DNA of 64,000 nt, taken from NCBI GenBank assembly GCA_020746875.1, contig JAGTJL010000008.1, positions 1,178,001 to 1,242,000 of the forward strand, in the 5' to 3' direction. Source of the stretch: Rhexocercosporidium sp. MPI-PUGE-AT-0058 (taxonomy: Eukaryota > Ascomycota > Leotiomycetes > Helotiales). This document shows, piece by piece, positions 14,001 to 26,055 of this stretch (the first letter of the stretch is position 1; each line of letters opens with the position of its first letter). The notes under the pieces were generated by a model. It saw only the letters and a program-made list of their open reading frames with translations. It was not told the origin of the DNA and did not search any database. A program made the position numbers and the translations under genes.

Positions 14001-15535
14001 CAAGCAGGGAGACCCTGTCTCGGGCTGGCTGCACTGGAAGTTCCCCGGCTAGGGAGGGTTGCACCGAGGTGAAGCCACCGAAGCCCTGAACTGCCTCTTC
14101 GAGAGATGCTGCCCCATTTGCAGTAGACCAGACGAAGTGCCGAGTAGTGGCTTTTCCAGGGGAGGAAGAGGCGCGTCTTCCCTCTTGGGGTATCAAATCA
14201 CCTGTTGACCGTTGGCTTTTCCGTTTTGGGGGAATCAAGGGAAGGCTGAGGGTTGTTGTTGGACGGACAGCAGAACAGCGGTCACAGGGAAGGCAGTTGA
14301 CCGCCAAAACCCCACGCTCGCCTTCCCACCCAACACTTGACCCAACTCAGCCTTTCACGATTCAGTGCTTTCAGGCAAGTCGGTCAGAGAGATTCAGGGA
14401 TTTCATTCAGGGCAGGCCGAGTTCTTCTCGCTGTTGCACGACTGGGTCACAATTGATTCATTCTTGCAGCCAGCTGCTTCGAAAGAGTCATTGACTAGCA
14501 GGACGGGAAATGCAATTTGTCCTTCCTTTCCTTCCATTGCATCACCACTGTTCATGCGACACTTCGTATTGAGTGAGTATTAGGTAGGTAGGTAGGTCGG
14601 GAGGTCGGTTGGCTTTATTGGAGTCACCCAACGCAACGCATTGGAATGATTGAACGTCGAAAATAGGAACAAGACACTATTGCCAACAATCCGGCCAGCA
14701 CTGCCAGCATTGGTTGCCACTGGCCAGAACTCTCTGACATCGCTTTCAGCTGTCTGGGCTCTGGAGGCATTGTGGAGAGGGCTCAGGGCTCCTGCTCCGA
14801 AGCCGAGTGAGTCCGAGTTTGAACGTGAAGATGGATTTGCATTTTGCATTGCATTGCTGTGCTTTGCTTCTTTCTCCCTTTGAGCCCTCGGCCGGCGGAT
14901 AGAGTGGAGGTGTTCATCATTCTGAGGGCGGAGTCTCGTCCAGATAAGAAGATGTAGCATCATGTGCCCTTGAGATGGCGAATTCCCAGGCTGAAAGAGG
15001 CCATTTTGTCGGTGGCACGTGGTGCGCCGAAGATCCAAGAGCAATGAAGGGAGAGCAGGCTATGGTGGCTGCTGGCACTTCGGATGAGGCAAGGAGTGGC
15101 GCAACTCAGGCTGCGCTCAGCGATGAAAGCCCTGTATCTACCCAATCCATTCAGATTCCGGACTCCAGAGGCCCGAACCCGAGCTAGGAACAGCAAAACG
15201 AAGCAGAGCAAAGCAAAGCAAAGGAATTGCGCTGCCCGTGAGAGATGGACAGATAGATTGCCAATAATGTAAATGAATGTGGAATCAAACAGACCACCGG
15301 ATGTGTCTATCTATTCTTGACACCGCTTTTTCTTGTTCTTGATGTAGAATAAAGCAAAGCAAAACTAGTCAAATAGAGAGGCAGCGGACGAGTCACTGCC
15401 AGCAAAGAAGCTGGCTGGAATCATCATCCATTCATTGCCAGCAGCAGCCAGTAGCCAGCAGGCATATCGGAGGATCCCCGATGACACTCTCGTCGTTCAC
15501 CCCCATCTTTTCCAAGCCTGCTCTCTCCTGCTCTT

Positions 15536-15580
15536 CTCTCCTCCTCTCCTCCTCTCCTCCTCTCCTCCTCTCCACCTCCC
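15536..15580 (+). repeat. CTCCT pyrimidine tract
   Basis: Tandem CTCCT/TCCTC units on the + strand, about 800 bp upstream of the regulator start at 16391. Such CT-rich tracts are common in promoters of filamentous fungi; the regulatory role is inference. Confidence 0.75.
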
Positions 15581-15769
15581 CAGTCAAGCCTCCCTCAAGC
15601 CTCCTTCTCCTTCTCCCGACCCTGCAATCCCGACCATCGAACAGGGGGTTGGCAGCCCAAAACGTTACTACCCCTTTCGTCATAGCCCCTTTTTGGCCGA
15701 CTGCCTCTTTAGGCCTAGATCCCAGGTCGGCCCTTCTAGCTTTTCACCCCACTCAGTCCTAGCCAGGTA

Positions 15770-15813
15770 GGGGAAGGGGAAGGGCAGGGTAGGGGTAGGG
15801 GTAGGGGGGGAGG
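15770..15813 (+). repeat. GGGG-rich run, G-quadruplex candidate
   Basis: At least six runs of three to seven G, separated by AA, CA or TA. It lies ~580 bp upstream of the start codon at 16391, so it is in the likely promoter or leader of that gene. Confidence 0.7.
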
Positions 15814-15890
15814 ATATCGCCAGCCCGAGAACCAGAGAATATGTAGAGTCCAGCCCATCCAGCCCAGCCAGCCAGCCTACCGCTACATAG

Positions 15891-15908
15891 AGTAGTAGTA
15901 CTACTACT
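15891..15908. repeat. Perfect 18-bp palindrome of AGT/ACT triplets
   Basis: Three AGT triplets run directly into three ACT triplets, making a perfect palindrome centred on GTAC. It lies in the likely 5' region of the gene starting at 16391. Confidence 0.8.
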
Positions 15909-16016
15909 ACTTCCAGACGCGACATCCCACATAACCCTCCCTTCCTGCACTCGACTACTCTCCTCCGACCTACCTACATACTTCTTCTCAACAACACAAC
16001 CACATCACCTCTCGAC

Positions 16017-16038
16017 ACAACAACAACAACAACAACAA
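16017..16038 (+). repeat. CAA-repeat leader
   Basis: Tandem ACA/CAA repeat ~350 bp before the start codon at 16391. Unstructured CAA-rich stretches are typical of fungal 5' untranslated regions. Confidence 0.7.
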
Positions 16039-16390
16039 TACACTCCACTCATACTCTGCTTCCCATCCGCAGTGCAACAACTCTTCTACCGCATCGACCC
16101 GTCGTGTCCCTTCCAGTACATTCCCATCGATTTATCATCCATCGACACTACTGCTCGCCGCATTCGTTTAATGCATCTCGCCGCTGATATCGATTACGAT
16201 ACCGATTAAAGCCCACCACCCCATACTTCTACCCCTCGACCGCGCGCATCTACAGTCGACCGTCAAACAGGTCGTCTACTACTTCTCCACCGCTTTCTTC
16301 AGATCGCTCTGCGAGTCAATCGCGGGCCTCTCGCTGCAGTCGTGTCTTCACACTTATAACAGCTCGCGCGCTCGAGCAAATCCCGATACC

Positions 16391-18230
16391 ATGCCTTCAC
16401 GATTAACAACTCCCGTCTTGACCGTCGACGCAGGTCTGATCCATAAGGTCGACACACGAAACGTCGAGAACCTCTTCAGCATGTGGACAGGTGAGCAGAG
16501 AACTGGCATTGGGTCCAAGGGTATATACTAACTCGAGAACAGTCTTCTCCAGATGCGCCGGTTCATTAGAGGAGGGACGCCGACTAGAAAACCTGAGCTG
16601 GAGATTATGGAACAGAGAAACGTTCTGCTGCGACCCAGTATCAGAGGCCAACGCCACTACCCCAGCTATTTCCATCTCCTCAAGAAGTTCAGAAGGTCGG
16701 TACTCCTGCACGGAAGTACCAAGTCTTTCTGGAAGCCTCGACTCATTAGGTGATGAAGAAGCTCTAGAGTTCGACACCGACAACTCTTCTTCCACGTCGG
16801 CTCCTCTCGACATCTCCCGCCCAGAAATTCAAAGACATGATTCAGTAAACAGCCGAAGTCGTGGCCACGAACGACACATCACACCCGGCGACCTCGAGAA
16901 GATGGTCATCACTATCAAGGAGAAGAAGGACCTCGAGCCACTTGCTCCCAGCATCCACACCTACGTCGCGCCCGTCGTCGAGAAGATCCCAGAACCAGAA
17001 CAATCCTCGCCTCCTCAAATCGTCGAGCCCGAACCCGCTGAGACATCCTTTACCTCGGATGCTGGTTCCGAACAGTCGGCTCCAGGATCACAAGCATCAT
17101 CTGCTGCCAGCGCCACTTCCGAGAGAAGCACTACCAGTGTTGTCAGAGGCTTCTCGCCTTCACATGTCAGCTCTTCATACCGATCCATCCCTCTTCTCAC
17201 AGCTCCCTCATCCATCCCGACAACCGACCTCACCGACGCTCCTGCTGCCACAGGACCACAACCAAAGAAACACAACATGTTCGCCCTGGGAGGATCCTCG
17301 GGTGAAGACTCTCTAAGCGAGCAGACCAATTCTATGGAGAGCAACCTACAACCTATTCAACAGAAGAAGAAGGCCGTCTTCAGCTTCGGTGGATCCTCAA
17401 ACGAGGACGAGAGCTCCCTTCCACAGAAGATGAAGTTGCAGAGCGCGTTGGCTGAAAGCCGTCCACTTTCCAACAACAAGAAGGTCACTTCATTCAGAGA
17501 GGAGGTTGCCACCAGAACGATCAAGGAGGAGCCAGTATTCGACGACGATGTGTTCGAGACCGACGAGGACGAGATTGACGAGAGCGCCATCGACGATGAT
17601 GACGATTCTTCGGATTGGGAGGATTCAGTCGAGGACAGTGGGAATGCCAGCATCGACGAGAAGACTTTCTTCCAACGCGTCGACTCGAGACCAAACTTGA
17701 CCTCGCGCCGATCCTTGATCACCACTATGCTTCATCAGAATGACAGGGCCAACGCTCTTGCATCTGCTGCTGCCGCTTCGAGATCAACACCTGCTCTGCA
17801 CCGTTCGCGCACATCCTCCCCCAACGGACCTTCTCTCGCAGCCTCCCCCGACTCCGAGGACGTCGCTCCTCTCATGATGAAGAAGGGCCTCAAGCCAATC
17901 TCTGAAATCCCTCGATCGGCAGCTCAACCCATCATTCCAACCACCACAAACACTACCCCATATCAACTCGCTCTCTCACCTCGAACCACCCGCCGCAACA
18001 TGCTTGCATCCGAACTGACTGTCAGTCTTCGCCAACATCTCCTCTGGGAACGCAAACAGAAATCCCAGACTGCCAACGCGGTCCTGAAGCGAAGACACAC
18101 AGCCCACGACGTTGCAAACCTCAAGCAATACCCAGAGAAGGTCTTCATGGACAAGGAAGACAGCCAGAAGTCTACTTGGAACGATTACTATGGCCAGGGA
18201 TTAGGCGAATACCACTCTAGAGGGTGGTAG
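16391..18230 (+). CDS. GATA-like (PF08550) / DUF3295 regulator
   Basis: Two exons, 16391-16490 and 16543-18230; the 52-nt intron (GTGAGC..CAG) carries a TACTAAC branch site. The product is 595 residues. Splicing creates the N-terminal module at about residues 28-60 with the signature LENLSWRLWNRE, which I recognise as the short AreA-type GATA-like domain (formerly DUF1752). The rest is acidic, Ser-rich and largely disordered, with a run of Asp/Glu around 17540-17620. The C-terminal ~100 residues, ending ..YYGQGLGEYHSRGW, match the fungal DUF3295 pattern. Such proteins are thought to be nuclear regulators; no catalytic activity is expected. The start is favoured because the first exon gives the conserved N-terminus and lies just after a long CT- and CAA-rich leader. 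It is isolated between two gene-poor tracts, consistent with extended upstream control (inference). Confidence 0.88.
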
Positions 18231-19380
18231 ATACAACACCCCATGTCAGCCGCATAATTTAATTCGAGACGGAAGCGGATTGCGCATTGAGGATTCGACA
18301 AACATATATACGTTGGCGTCAAGTTACCTTCAGCATACGAAGAAGTACACTTAAGCTACATCGGCTTCACAGCCTCAGCATTCATCGACCTAGCATTCTT
18401 GGCATAGAAGCAGGCGTGCGGTTTATCATCAGCATCGGGGCATGGGATACTGTCTCTTGCTTCCAGCAACAGCATTTGCTTATCAGCGACATTTTTATTG
18501 TTATGATTTCTTGACTTCACATCATTGCGTGCGCGGAACGGCCTAAACTTGGGTGGCGTTTTTGGCCATGCATCTTCCTCCATCACTGGTTGCAAGGCAT
18601 GTGTCTGGTACGGAAAAGAAGATTGGCGGCACATTACTAGTCCGCTTTGCAGTGTGCTTTTTTTTTGATACCGAGTTTTCGACTTCAGTCTCGAACTGGT
18701 CAAAACTCATTTTGATATTAGGGGTTTTCGGCGTTTTACGGAAGATACCAGGGATTGATCTTTGTTTGTAGGCCAGACTGAACTTTCAGTGGCCGCCTTT
18801 TTGTACATGGTGTGTGCTACGATAGTTGAGGTCGGCTTGTGACTTGGGCTTAGGCGGAAATGGATGTCAATCTGTACACCGATTCGACTGATGAGCCAGC
18901 GAGTGAGCGGACAAGCCGGCGAGCGAGAATAGGTGGTTTGAGTCTGTCATGACAGCCAACACCTGAAATTGGGAGTCAAAATAGCATAGTATCACCACAG
19001 CCTGCTAGCAGAGCTGTGAGTTCAAAAACAATCAAAAATTTGTTCATGAATAACCAACCTTCTTCTCCTTCGGCTTGCAATCTTAGTGACATGAGTGATA
19101 CAAAAGGTTTCGTGACGTAAATTAATAGAGCTGGGAGCTCCCATCTTCAGTTTCTTTCCCCGGCAAAGAAATCCTTCCGGATCTCTGCAATAGAAACATC
19201 TTCTGTTGTATAACTACATAACTTGGTAAAGGGTGATCACGATCATAGATGATCATGATACCCTCGAGTCTAATCCGAGTCACATTGCATCCCACCCCCG
19301 TGATACTTGTGGCTTGGGTCATTCCTGCCTGCCTGCTGTGCGCGATGAGGTTTTTCCCGGTGTATGTATGTACGACAGCC

Positions 19381-19416
19381 GTGCTGCAGCTGTGCAGCTG
19401 TGCAACACTGCAGCAC
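19381..19416. repeat. CTGCAG-rich inverted repeat
   Basis: GTGCTGCAG at 19381 is mirrored by CTGCAGCAC at 19408-19416, giving a 9-bp stem with an 18-nt loop that itself repeats CAGCTGTG. A related CAG-rich run lies at about 19494-19530. Confidence 0.65.
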
Positions 19417-19763
19417 TGCAGGAAGTGGGCCTGACTGACTGAGGGACGGACGGAGGAACGAATGGACTGGACGGATTGTGTTCACGATGGTGTTGTACAG
19501 CAGTACAGCAGTACAACAGGACAGCAGTGCGATTGATGATTTTTTTCTTGGCGTGGAAAGGATGCATGAGGGAGGGGAGGGGAGGGGATGGGAGACTTGA
19601 GGTGATTTGCGATGACGGGAAATGGGGATTGCGTTCTCGGTCCTGGTAAGCTTTTATGGTGGAATTGCGATGCGGCAAGATAGGTGATTTGCATGGGAAT
19701 TTAATTGAGGCTTTCTTCAGCGGGGTGAAGGGGTTTGAGTGGTTTCTCTTCTACGGAAATGAT

Positions 19764-19791
19764 GTTGTGTTGTGTTGTGTTGTGTTGTGTT
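19764..19791. repeat. TTGTG pentanucleotide repeat
   Basis: About five tandem copies of TTGTG in non-coding DNA. Confidence 0.8.
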
Positions 19792-22700
19792 TGGATGTTG
19801 TGTTAGCTGGGTCGTGCGTGGGCTTGATTGAGGCATGGGGAGAGGGGAATGGGAACGAGTGCCTGGTTTTGAACGGGTTTGAATCACTGATACGAAGTAG
19901 TTAGGACGGAAGGTTCGAATGAGCATAGGTATTGATGTTTGATGTTGTGTTATGTTCCAAAAGCGTTTGTGACTTAGTTAGACCCTGTGGATGTTGGACA
20001 GCTACCCTGGTTGGTGGGATTGTGTGTTCCCACACTGGGCTTGTGGAGGGTTTTTTTTCATATACATCTGGTTGCCTTGCTGCAGTATAGTTTTCAACTT
20101 CATTTTGTTGATTTTATTTGTTGATGGAACTTAAGTTGGTGGTGAGATGAGGTTTGGGAGTCAGCTATACGGGCAGGCAGGATATGTTGGGAGGCACAGG
20201 GACAACACATGTGATGGGCGTGGGGGTTGCATGTGAAGGGATGATGTCAACAGGGCACTGGTAAAGATGATTAGAAGGGAGTTGTTGAGGTCGCACAGAG
20301 TGAGCACTGAAGGAAGAGAATAGAATCGTAAGTCGGATCTTTACCTACCGCTTGGTATGCTATTTGTTTGGTTTCCTCTAGCCCCCCCTATCCACCTCCC
20401 CAGATAAGCGAGCTTTTCTATCAAACAAGTAAGGCACCCATTACATTCCCATTCAAACTCTAATATTTTCTACTCATTAATTCTTCCACAGTTTATTTTG
20501 GTGCTTTCTCCCTTTGTACTGCAGAGTTTGGTGTCCAAATCAACTGCCGAAGAGCTGAGCTGAAGGCAAGCTGACCGGATGAATTGGACTGAATCCTCTT
20601 CAGGATCAGATCAAATCAGATCACGAAACTCGCCTCGCTTGCTCACCCTGACCTCGTTCAGTCGGTCAGTCCGTCAGATAGACGATCCTATCCTTATACC
20701 ATACCAGGAAATGAAAACAAACCGAATAGAATAGAACAGATGACCTCGAAACCGCGCCTCAATCTCACATAGATCTCACCCGACCAGGCCCTGTCTGTTG
20801 ATCTGCAGCGCGCGACGGTCCGTTCAGCCCACTCCCTCCTTCCCTGCTTGACTACCTAATTCGAGGTGAGTAGAGGTAGGTTGAGTTACATCTGAGCGTG
20901 AGATTTTACGACGAATGGTACCATGGACGTTTGTGGAGAGTAGATCTGTTGGACCGGGGAACATGGGGATGGAGATCCTGGTGTTAGGGGGTGGGAAGAT
21001 GACTGTATTTCGGGATGTGCAGATGATTCTACGATGGATCGTGGGGTTGTGTTGGTTGGATCTTCAAGAAGAGAGGCTGGGGAGGGATTGGACGGTTCTA
21101 CGAAGGTGAGGTACAAGGTACGAAGGGATGGAATGAGATGGTGGCTGAGGTCAGATGGAGTGGGATGTTTATTTTTCAATTTTGTTGGTATTTTGGGGGC
21201 TGATTTAATTGATTTATTAAACAGAAATGCAAACAGTAATAGATAATTCGGTAGGTTTATTTCTGGCCGCAGTGAGGCTGGCTTCGGCACTTGCAGGTTG
21301 GTTGTGTTTTGGTTTGGGACGAACAGGAGGCCTCGCTTAGCTTTTCAGGGGCGACCTCGCGAGTTCAGCGCTTCGATACAGCGCTTCAAGTGTTGGCCGT
21401 CACGAAGTCACAAACATCACCACAGATAGCGCTTCAGAGATGCGCGCGCGCAACGAAAAACAAACATGGATAAAATGGAATCCACGGCGCATAAATCAGT
21501 GCACAGTACCGTTGCATAAATAACATAATATTTCTATTGGTACAAAGTGAAAGGGCGGAGAGGGCCAGCAGAAGAATTCGTGCTGTGGGTGGGTGTGTCG
21601 AGCTGCCAGCGCTTGCATAACGGCGGTGAAGAGGTCGATGTGATTGGTTCTGTTGGGGAATTTGGGGGCTATGAAGGGGGGGCAGGTGGGTGGAAGAGAA
21701 GAGGGGAGTGGAGCGCGTAAAAAGTAAGACCGTACTTTGGTAGAGAGGGAGGGGAGGGAAATCTCTGCAGGTCAAGATGACATTTCTGGTATCTGTGCAT
21801 TTTTATTATTATTTAATATTCGAAAATAATGAAGCTTTAATATTGCACGTTAGTGGGTGGGTTATGGCGCAATTCTGGATTGGTGGGGGTAGTCCATTTT
21901 TTCTTCGATGGTTTGTTATATTTGCTGTCTGCCTGTCTCGGTTGGAGGGGGACGGAGGGTCAGCACTACCTAATGAAATTTTCACTGCTGAATCATAAGG
22001 TTGCGAATGAAAGCATCCATTCTTCATCTCCATATTACCACCGTATCCTTCGGATTCCCCCGTCGCCACGAGGCTACTTGCTAAGTACTGTACAAAAATA
22101 CTGAATTCTAGAATGTAGTGGAGAAGCATCACATGAAAAGACCGTGAGGCTGTAACGTTCAAACAATCAACGGCCCTTCTCTTTTTCGTGCTGGATCCAC
22201 AGTACTTCTCGTCCCCCATTATATTCTCTGGAGAGTAGTAAATTCTTTTCAAAACGTGCAAAGTCTTCTGTTTCAAGAGAGAGAAAACTCTGGAGATGAC
22301 TCGGACCGTTTTTACGTGTGTATTTCATGTGATGGTCGAGACTCTCAGACAACGGTCGTCTTGCAAGGGTTTATTCTTTGGTAAGGCTGCGCAGGGAAGG
22401 TACATACATGCAAGAAGGGTTCATTGGGTCCATCTCCACTTGGTACTGCTGATGCTTCTGGGTCAGCTCGGAGGGGGCTGGTCGATATGATGGGGGTGTG
22501 GTTATTTAGCCTGAAGATGTTGAAGATGTTGAGGAAGGCTGAGTGGTTTCCAAGTGGTGGGGGAGGGGTCCCCTATACGGTATGTACCTTCCATAAAGAG
22601 CGGTATGTGTCTTGGATGGCAGTGAAAATCGCCGACGTATTGATGTCTCGTAATTACTGAAGTAATGATAACAACATGCCTTTTCTCTGTTTCTGGCGGT

Positions 22701-25050
22701 CTCGTGGATAGAAGATCATCCTCTCATTCCTCCAAAAGACTAATATTCTTGAGTAGATCTTGAAGGGTCAAATGAGGGGTAGGCCGGCGAAAGTCGGGTG
22801 TCGAAGTCCTCTACTCCTCTTACTCCTCTTCACCGCAAGGCTGATAGACTACAACAAGCTTCCTGGTTACAGACCGCTCTATCTTTAGACGCACACAAGA
22901 GTGTAATGTCTTTCAATTGCAGAATCTGCACGTATCAAACACAAAAGACTTGCATACCGCATCGTTCGCATGAACTACTTTACTGCACCTCCTCAAAGCT
23001 TGTCTCGAGACCGCTCTTCTCTTTCCTTATGTTAGTCATAAAAGAACTCGGCTTGCTTTCAAGTACGGAGGTAGATCTCATGTCATGACCATCTAGACTT
23101 CAAGATCTTCAAACCTGAATTGTGGAGCTTTTGTATGCGTCTGGGAATTCTTGGACTATAGGTAGTCAGGGACAGGATTTCGAAGCCTGATTTCCCCATT
23201 TCTTTCTTCTTTCTTTCTCACTATTGACGGTGTCTGACGGTGGCAGAACTGCGGCGCTTCTCTTGAGGGCTTGGAGGGGTACTTTTTCCAAGTGGGGTAA
23301 TCCGAGAGGGGGTGGAAGGGTCGGCGTCTGAAATGGCTTGATGACGACAAGGTGCATGACCCGAGAAACGGTTGCAGATATCCTCCATTTCCCTGCAAGG
23401 AATATTATTTTCTGAATAATTTCAAAATATTCCACTTAATTTTTATCAACATTTGTTTTCTGGTTTGCCTGATGCGTAATCTTCGGGACATACCTTTTCT
23501 TGGTTAGAGTCTTCGAAATTGTTGTTTAGAGTTTGACCAAACCGTTGCTGACCTTGTCATCGCCTGACAGATGTTCGTTCTGCCGCGGTGACGTGTTGTT
23601 TTTGACTTGTTTACCTCTGTGTTGCCCTCGCATTTGGAATCGAAATCTAGTTTTCCGTATCTCCTTTTGATTTTCTTTTTGGTCTGGAAAAGTATCTTCC
23701 AGCCTCGCCATCTAGAACCTTTCAATTTTTTTTAATCTATCATTGCGTTTCCAGATGCGAGTCAGTCGAGGCGGGATTCTCTCCGCAGGGTCCAAATGCC
23801 AAGCGAGCTTTCGTCGATGCGGGGAAAGGGGTCACATTCACTTTGGATATCTCCATGTTTGCGTAAGAAGGGATCTGACTGTTTGTTATGTGGCAATTTC
23901 TTGGTGAGATCTCTCTGACAGGGAAGTTGAGTAGTGTACCAGTCTGAAGGATTCAAGCGATGTCAGACCAAGGCTTGGATCATTTTCTTGTTTCCTTTTC
24001 GGATGTTGATGACTTGGTTCGTTGTCATCTGAGTCCAGTCATCACCCCCTCGTTCTTAAATATATTACCGATACTTCCAGGGCTATCCTGATAATGTTTA
24101 CGTACTGTACTCCGGTTTCTGGTTAAGCGGTCGCCGTTAAGCCATGGCTGATGATACTTCGCTGCTATATTTTGTCTTCTGTGGTTTTTGGTGCTTTGGG
24201 AACATGGATACTCGCTGTCTTTGAAGGGGAATGTCTCCAAGTTCGCCAGTCACCAGATCCTCTCCGCACTGTGCCGACCGCGGACCCTAGGATGTGATAC
24301 CGGAACCAATCTTGTTTAGCGAGCTACAAACCGGCTTCGTTCAACGGTCGGGATTTATCGTCGGCATTTTTGTTGGGACTTCCAAGCGTAGGCATATACT
24401 TTCATATTCGGGTAGTCGAATCTGCGGGGAAAGCCTTCAGCTCATTCAAAGCTGCGTGGCAGCCTCATTTTCTAGCTCCATCCAGGGTACATCTCCCCTC
24501 TCCCGGTCATTACGTAGACCCAAACTCTCTTTCTCCTTTCCCGTGCGAACGGCTCCAAAGTTCCTGTCAATTGATTCAAGCCAATTCAATAGCCTCTTCA
24601 AGATGACTCCTAGTGCGAACAAGTCGGCATTCCTCCCTGCCCAACATCCTCAAGTCATCCATAGACAGAAGGTCAATGTTTCCCGTCTTGTCAAAGTGAC
24701 TCGTGTCAACGCTAGATGATCGATTCCCCTCGAACAACACTCAGTATAGCTGTCATAGACCCTCCACCATCCCAACACTAAAATCGGATGAACGAATGCT
24801 TCGAGTCATCAAAGATCTACCCCGCATTCACACGGTGCCATACTCAGTAAGTAGGCCGGCTGCCTCACCCGCCTGTCTTCCGAACCGTCCCCAAGGAAGA
24901 CTCCCCTCGGTAGAGTTCCGAGAGAAAGTTAAACAAATAATGGGAAATATTAAAAATTGAATAAATTAAAACCCAAGTAGAAGAATTAATCAATCGAGCA
25001 ATTGACTGACGCAAGGATATCCAATCATCAGTCGTCCAGCACATAACCAT

Positions 25051-25317
25051 CTAGGATATGCGGGTTCCTCGCAAGCCGATAGGACGAAGTGTTCCTCTCA
25101 CGGATGTTTTGTAATCCGATATCACAGCGATATATTCATGTACCGTCAGCACCTCGCACGCAGCCTTGCATATTGCCTGCCGTGCGTCCAACTCAACCTC
25201 GTAGAATCCTTGGGAGAGACCAGACGAGATTGTGCGGACATCAGACCACAATCGCAGTCGCGCTGCTTGCTGTTTTTGACAGGCAAGATCGACAGAAAGA
25301 TCCTCCTTCGTATCGAG
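25051..25317 (-). pseudogene. Possible decayed coding fragment, family unknown
   Basis: The minus strand is open for about 88 codons, from just after a TAG near 25323 to a TAG at 25051-25053, without a good start. The composition is protein-like, with the helix-like stretch ELDARQAICKAACEVLTVHE. Short protein-like pieces also occur on the same strand at about 24025-24240 and 24600-24720, split by stops and frame changes. This could be the remains of one larger gene, perhaps kinase-like, but I cannot identify it. It may equally be chance. Confidence 0.2.
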
Positions 25318-26055
25318 CGCCTAACAACTTCCCTGAGAATATCTGAGGTAACCTCTGAGGTTTGACTAGGGGCCTCGTAATATGTGTGATTACTTGAGCG
25401 TTGCTGACGTAGGTTGACGGTGAGGTGATGCTAGGTCTAGAACTTCGTGTTCTGGGAAAGAATGTGAGATGCCGGACCGGTTAAGTCCATACCTATACGT
25501 CTCCGTTAAGGCCGCGTCGTCGATGCGGGATGAGAGAATGGTGATTGTTCGTCTATCAACTAGACTAACGTCCGTCGCTTCCGAAATGTGATGATATTGC
25601 TAAGGGATATGCCTATGCTTAAAAGAATGTCAAATGATCATCTGATAGAGTCCAGATACCTGGAAACGTGGGGTTATAATTTATCGCTACTGTCTACTTA
25701 TTTGATATCAGCTATATTTTGAGGTCTCAGAATCAAAGATGCTGGATGGGGGAAAGGACAACGATCTATTGTTTCCTAAATCTTGGCCTTCCAGTAGAAT
25801 TTCTGTTTGTCGAAATTTTGAATATAAAACTGTGACGTGTCATTGAAAATCATTTATTAATCTGTACTGAGCGAGAACAAAGTCATTCCTTAATTTATTC
25901 ACAACCCGTACATATTATCTCTTTGAAGTGAGGGTCAACAACAAAGAACCGAAGATCCTCTTTGATAAGAACTTGATCACAATGCCATTATTCAATATAA
26001 AATGTAAGCACCTGTTCCACCATCAGGACAGTTCTATAGACTCAACTTTCCGAAA

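Larger units (their letters stand above)
69..16390. other. 16-kb gene-poor tract with simple repeats
   Basis: I find no convincing protein gene on either strand. Open frames are short, overlap each other and have the low-complexity composition of random reading. The tract holds many purine- or pyrimidine-rich runs and micro/minisatellites, the clearest of which are listed separately. The last ~500 bases (CT-rich run, CAA run) look like the promoter and leader of the regulator starting at 16391. A long control region or non-coding transcripts are possible but cannot be seen from sequence alone. Confidence 0.6.
18231..26055. other. 7.8-kb gene-poor tract
   Basis: No complete gene can be supported. 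The first few hundred bases are the 3' region of the regulator. Simple repeats occur near 19.4 and 19.8 kb. Between about 23 and 25.4 kb the minus strand has short protein-like stretches broken by stops, so decayed coding sequence may be present. 25.4-26.0 kb is AT-rich and looks empty apart from the promoter of the gene at 26056. Confidence 0.5.

Noticed and set aside
16491..16542. GTG-started open frame beginning at 16491 as the true N-terminus of the regulator
   Set aside because: It is intron sequence read through; splicing from the ATG at 16391 yields the conserved GATA-like module.
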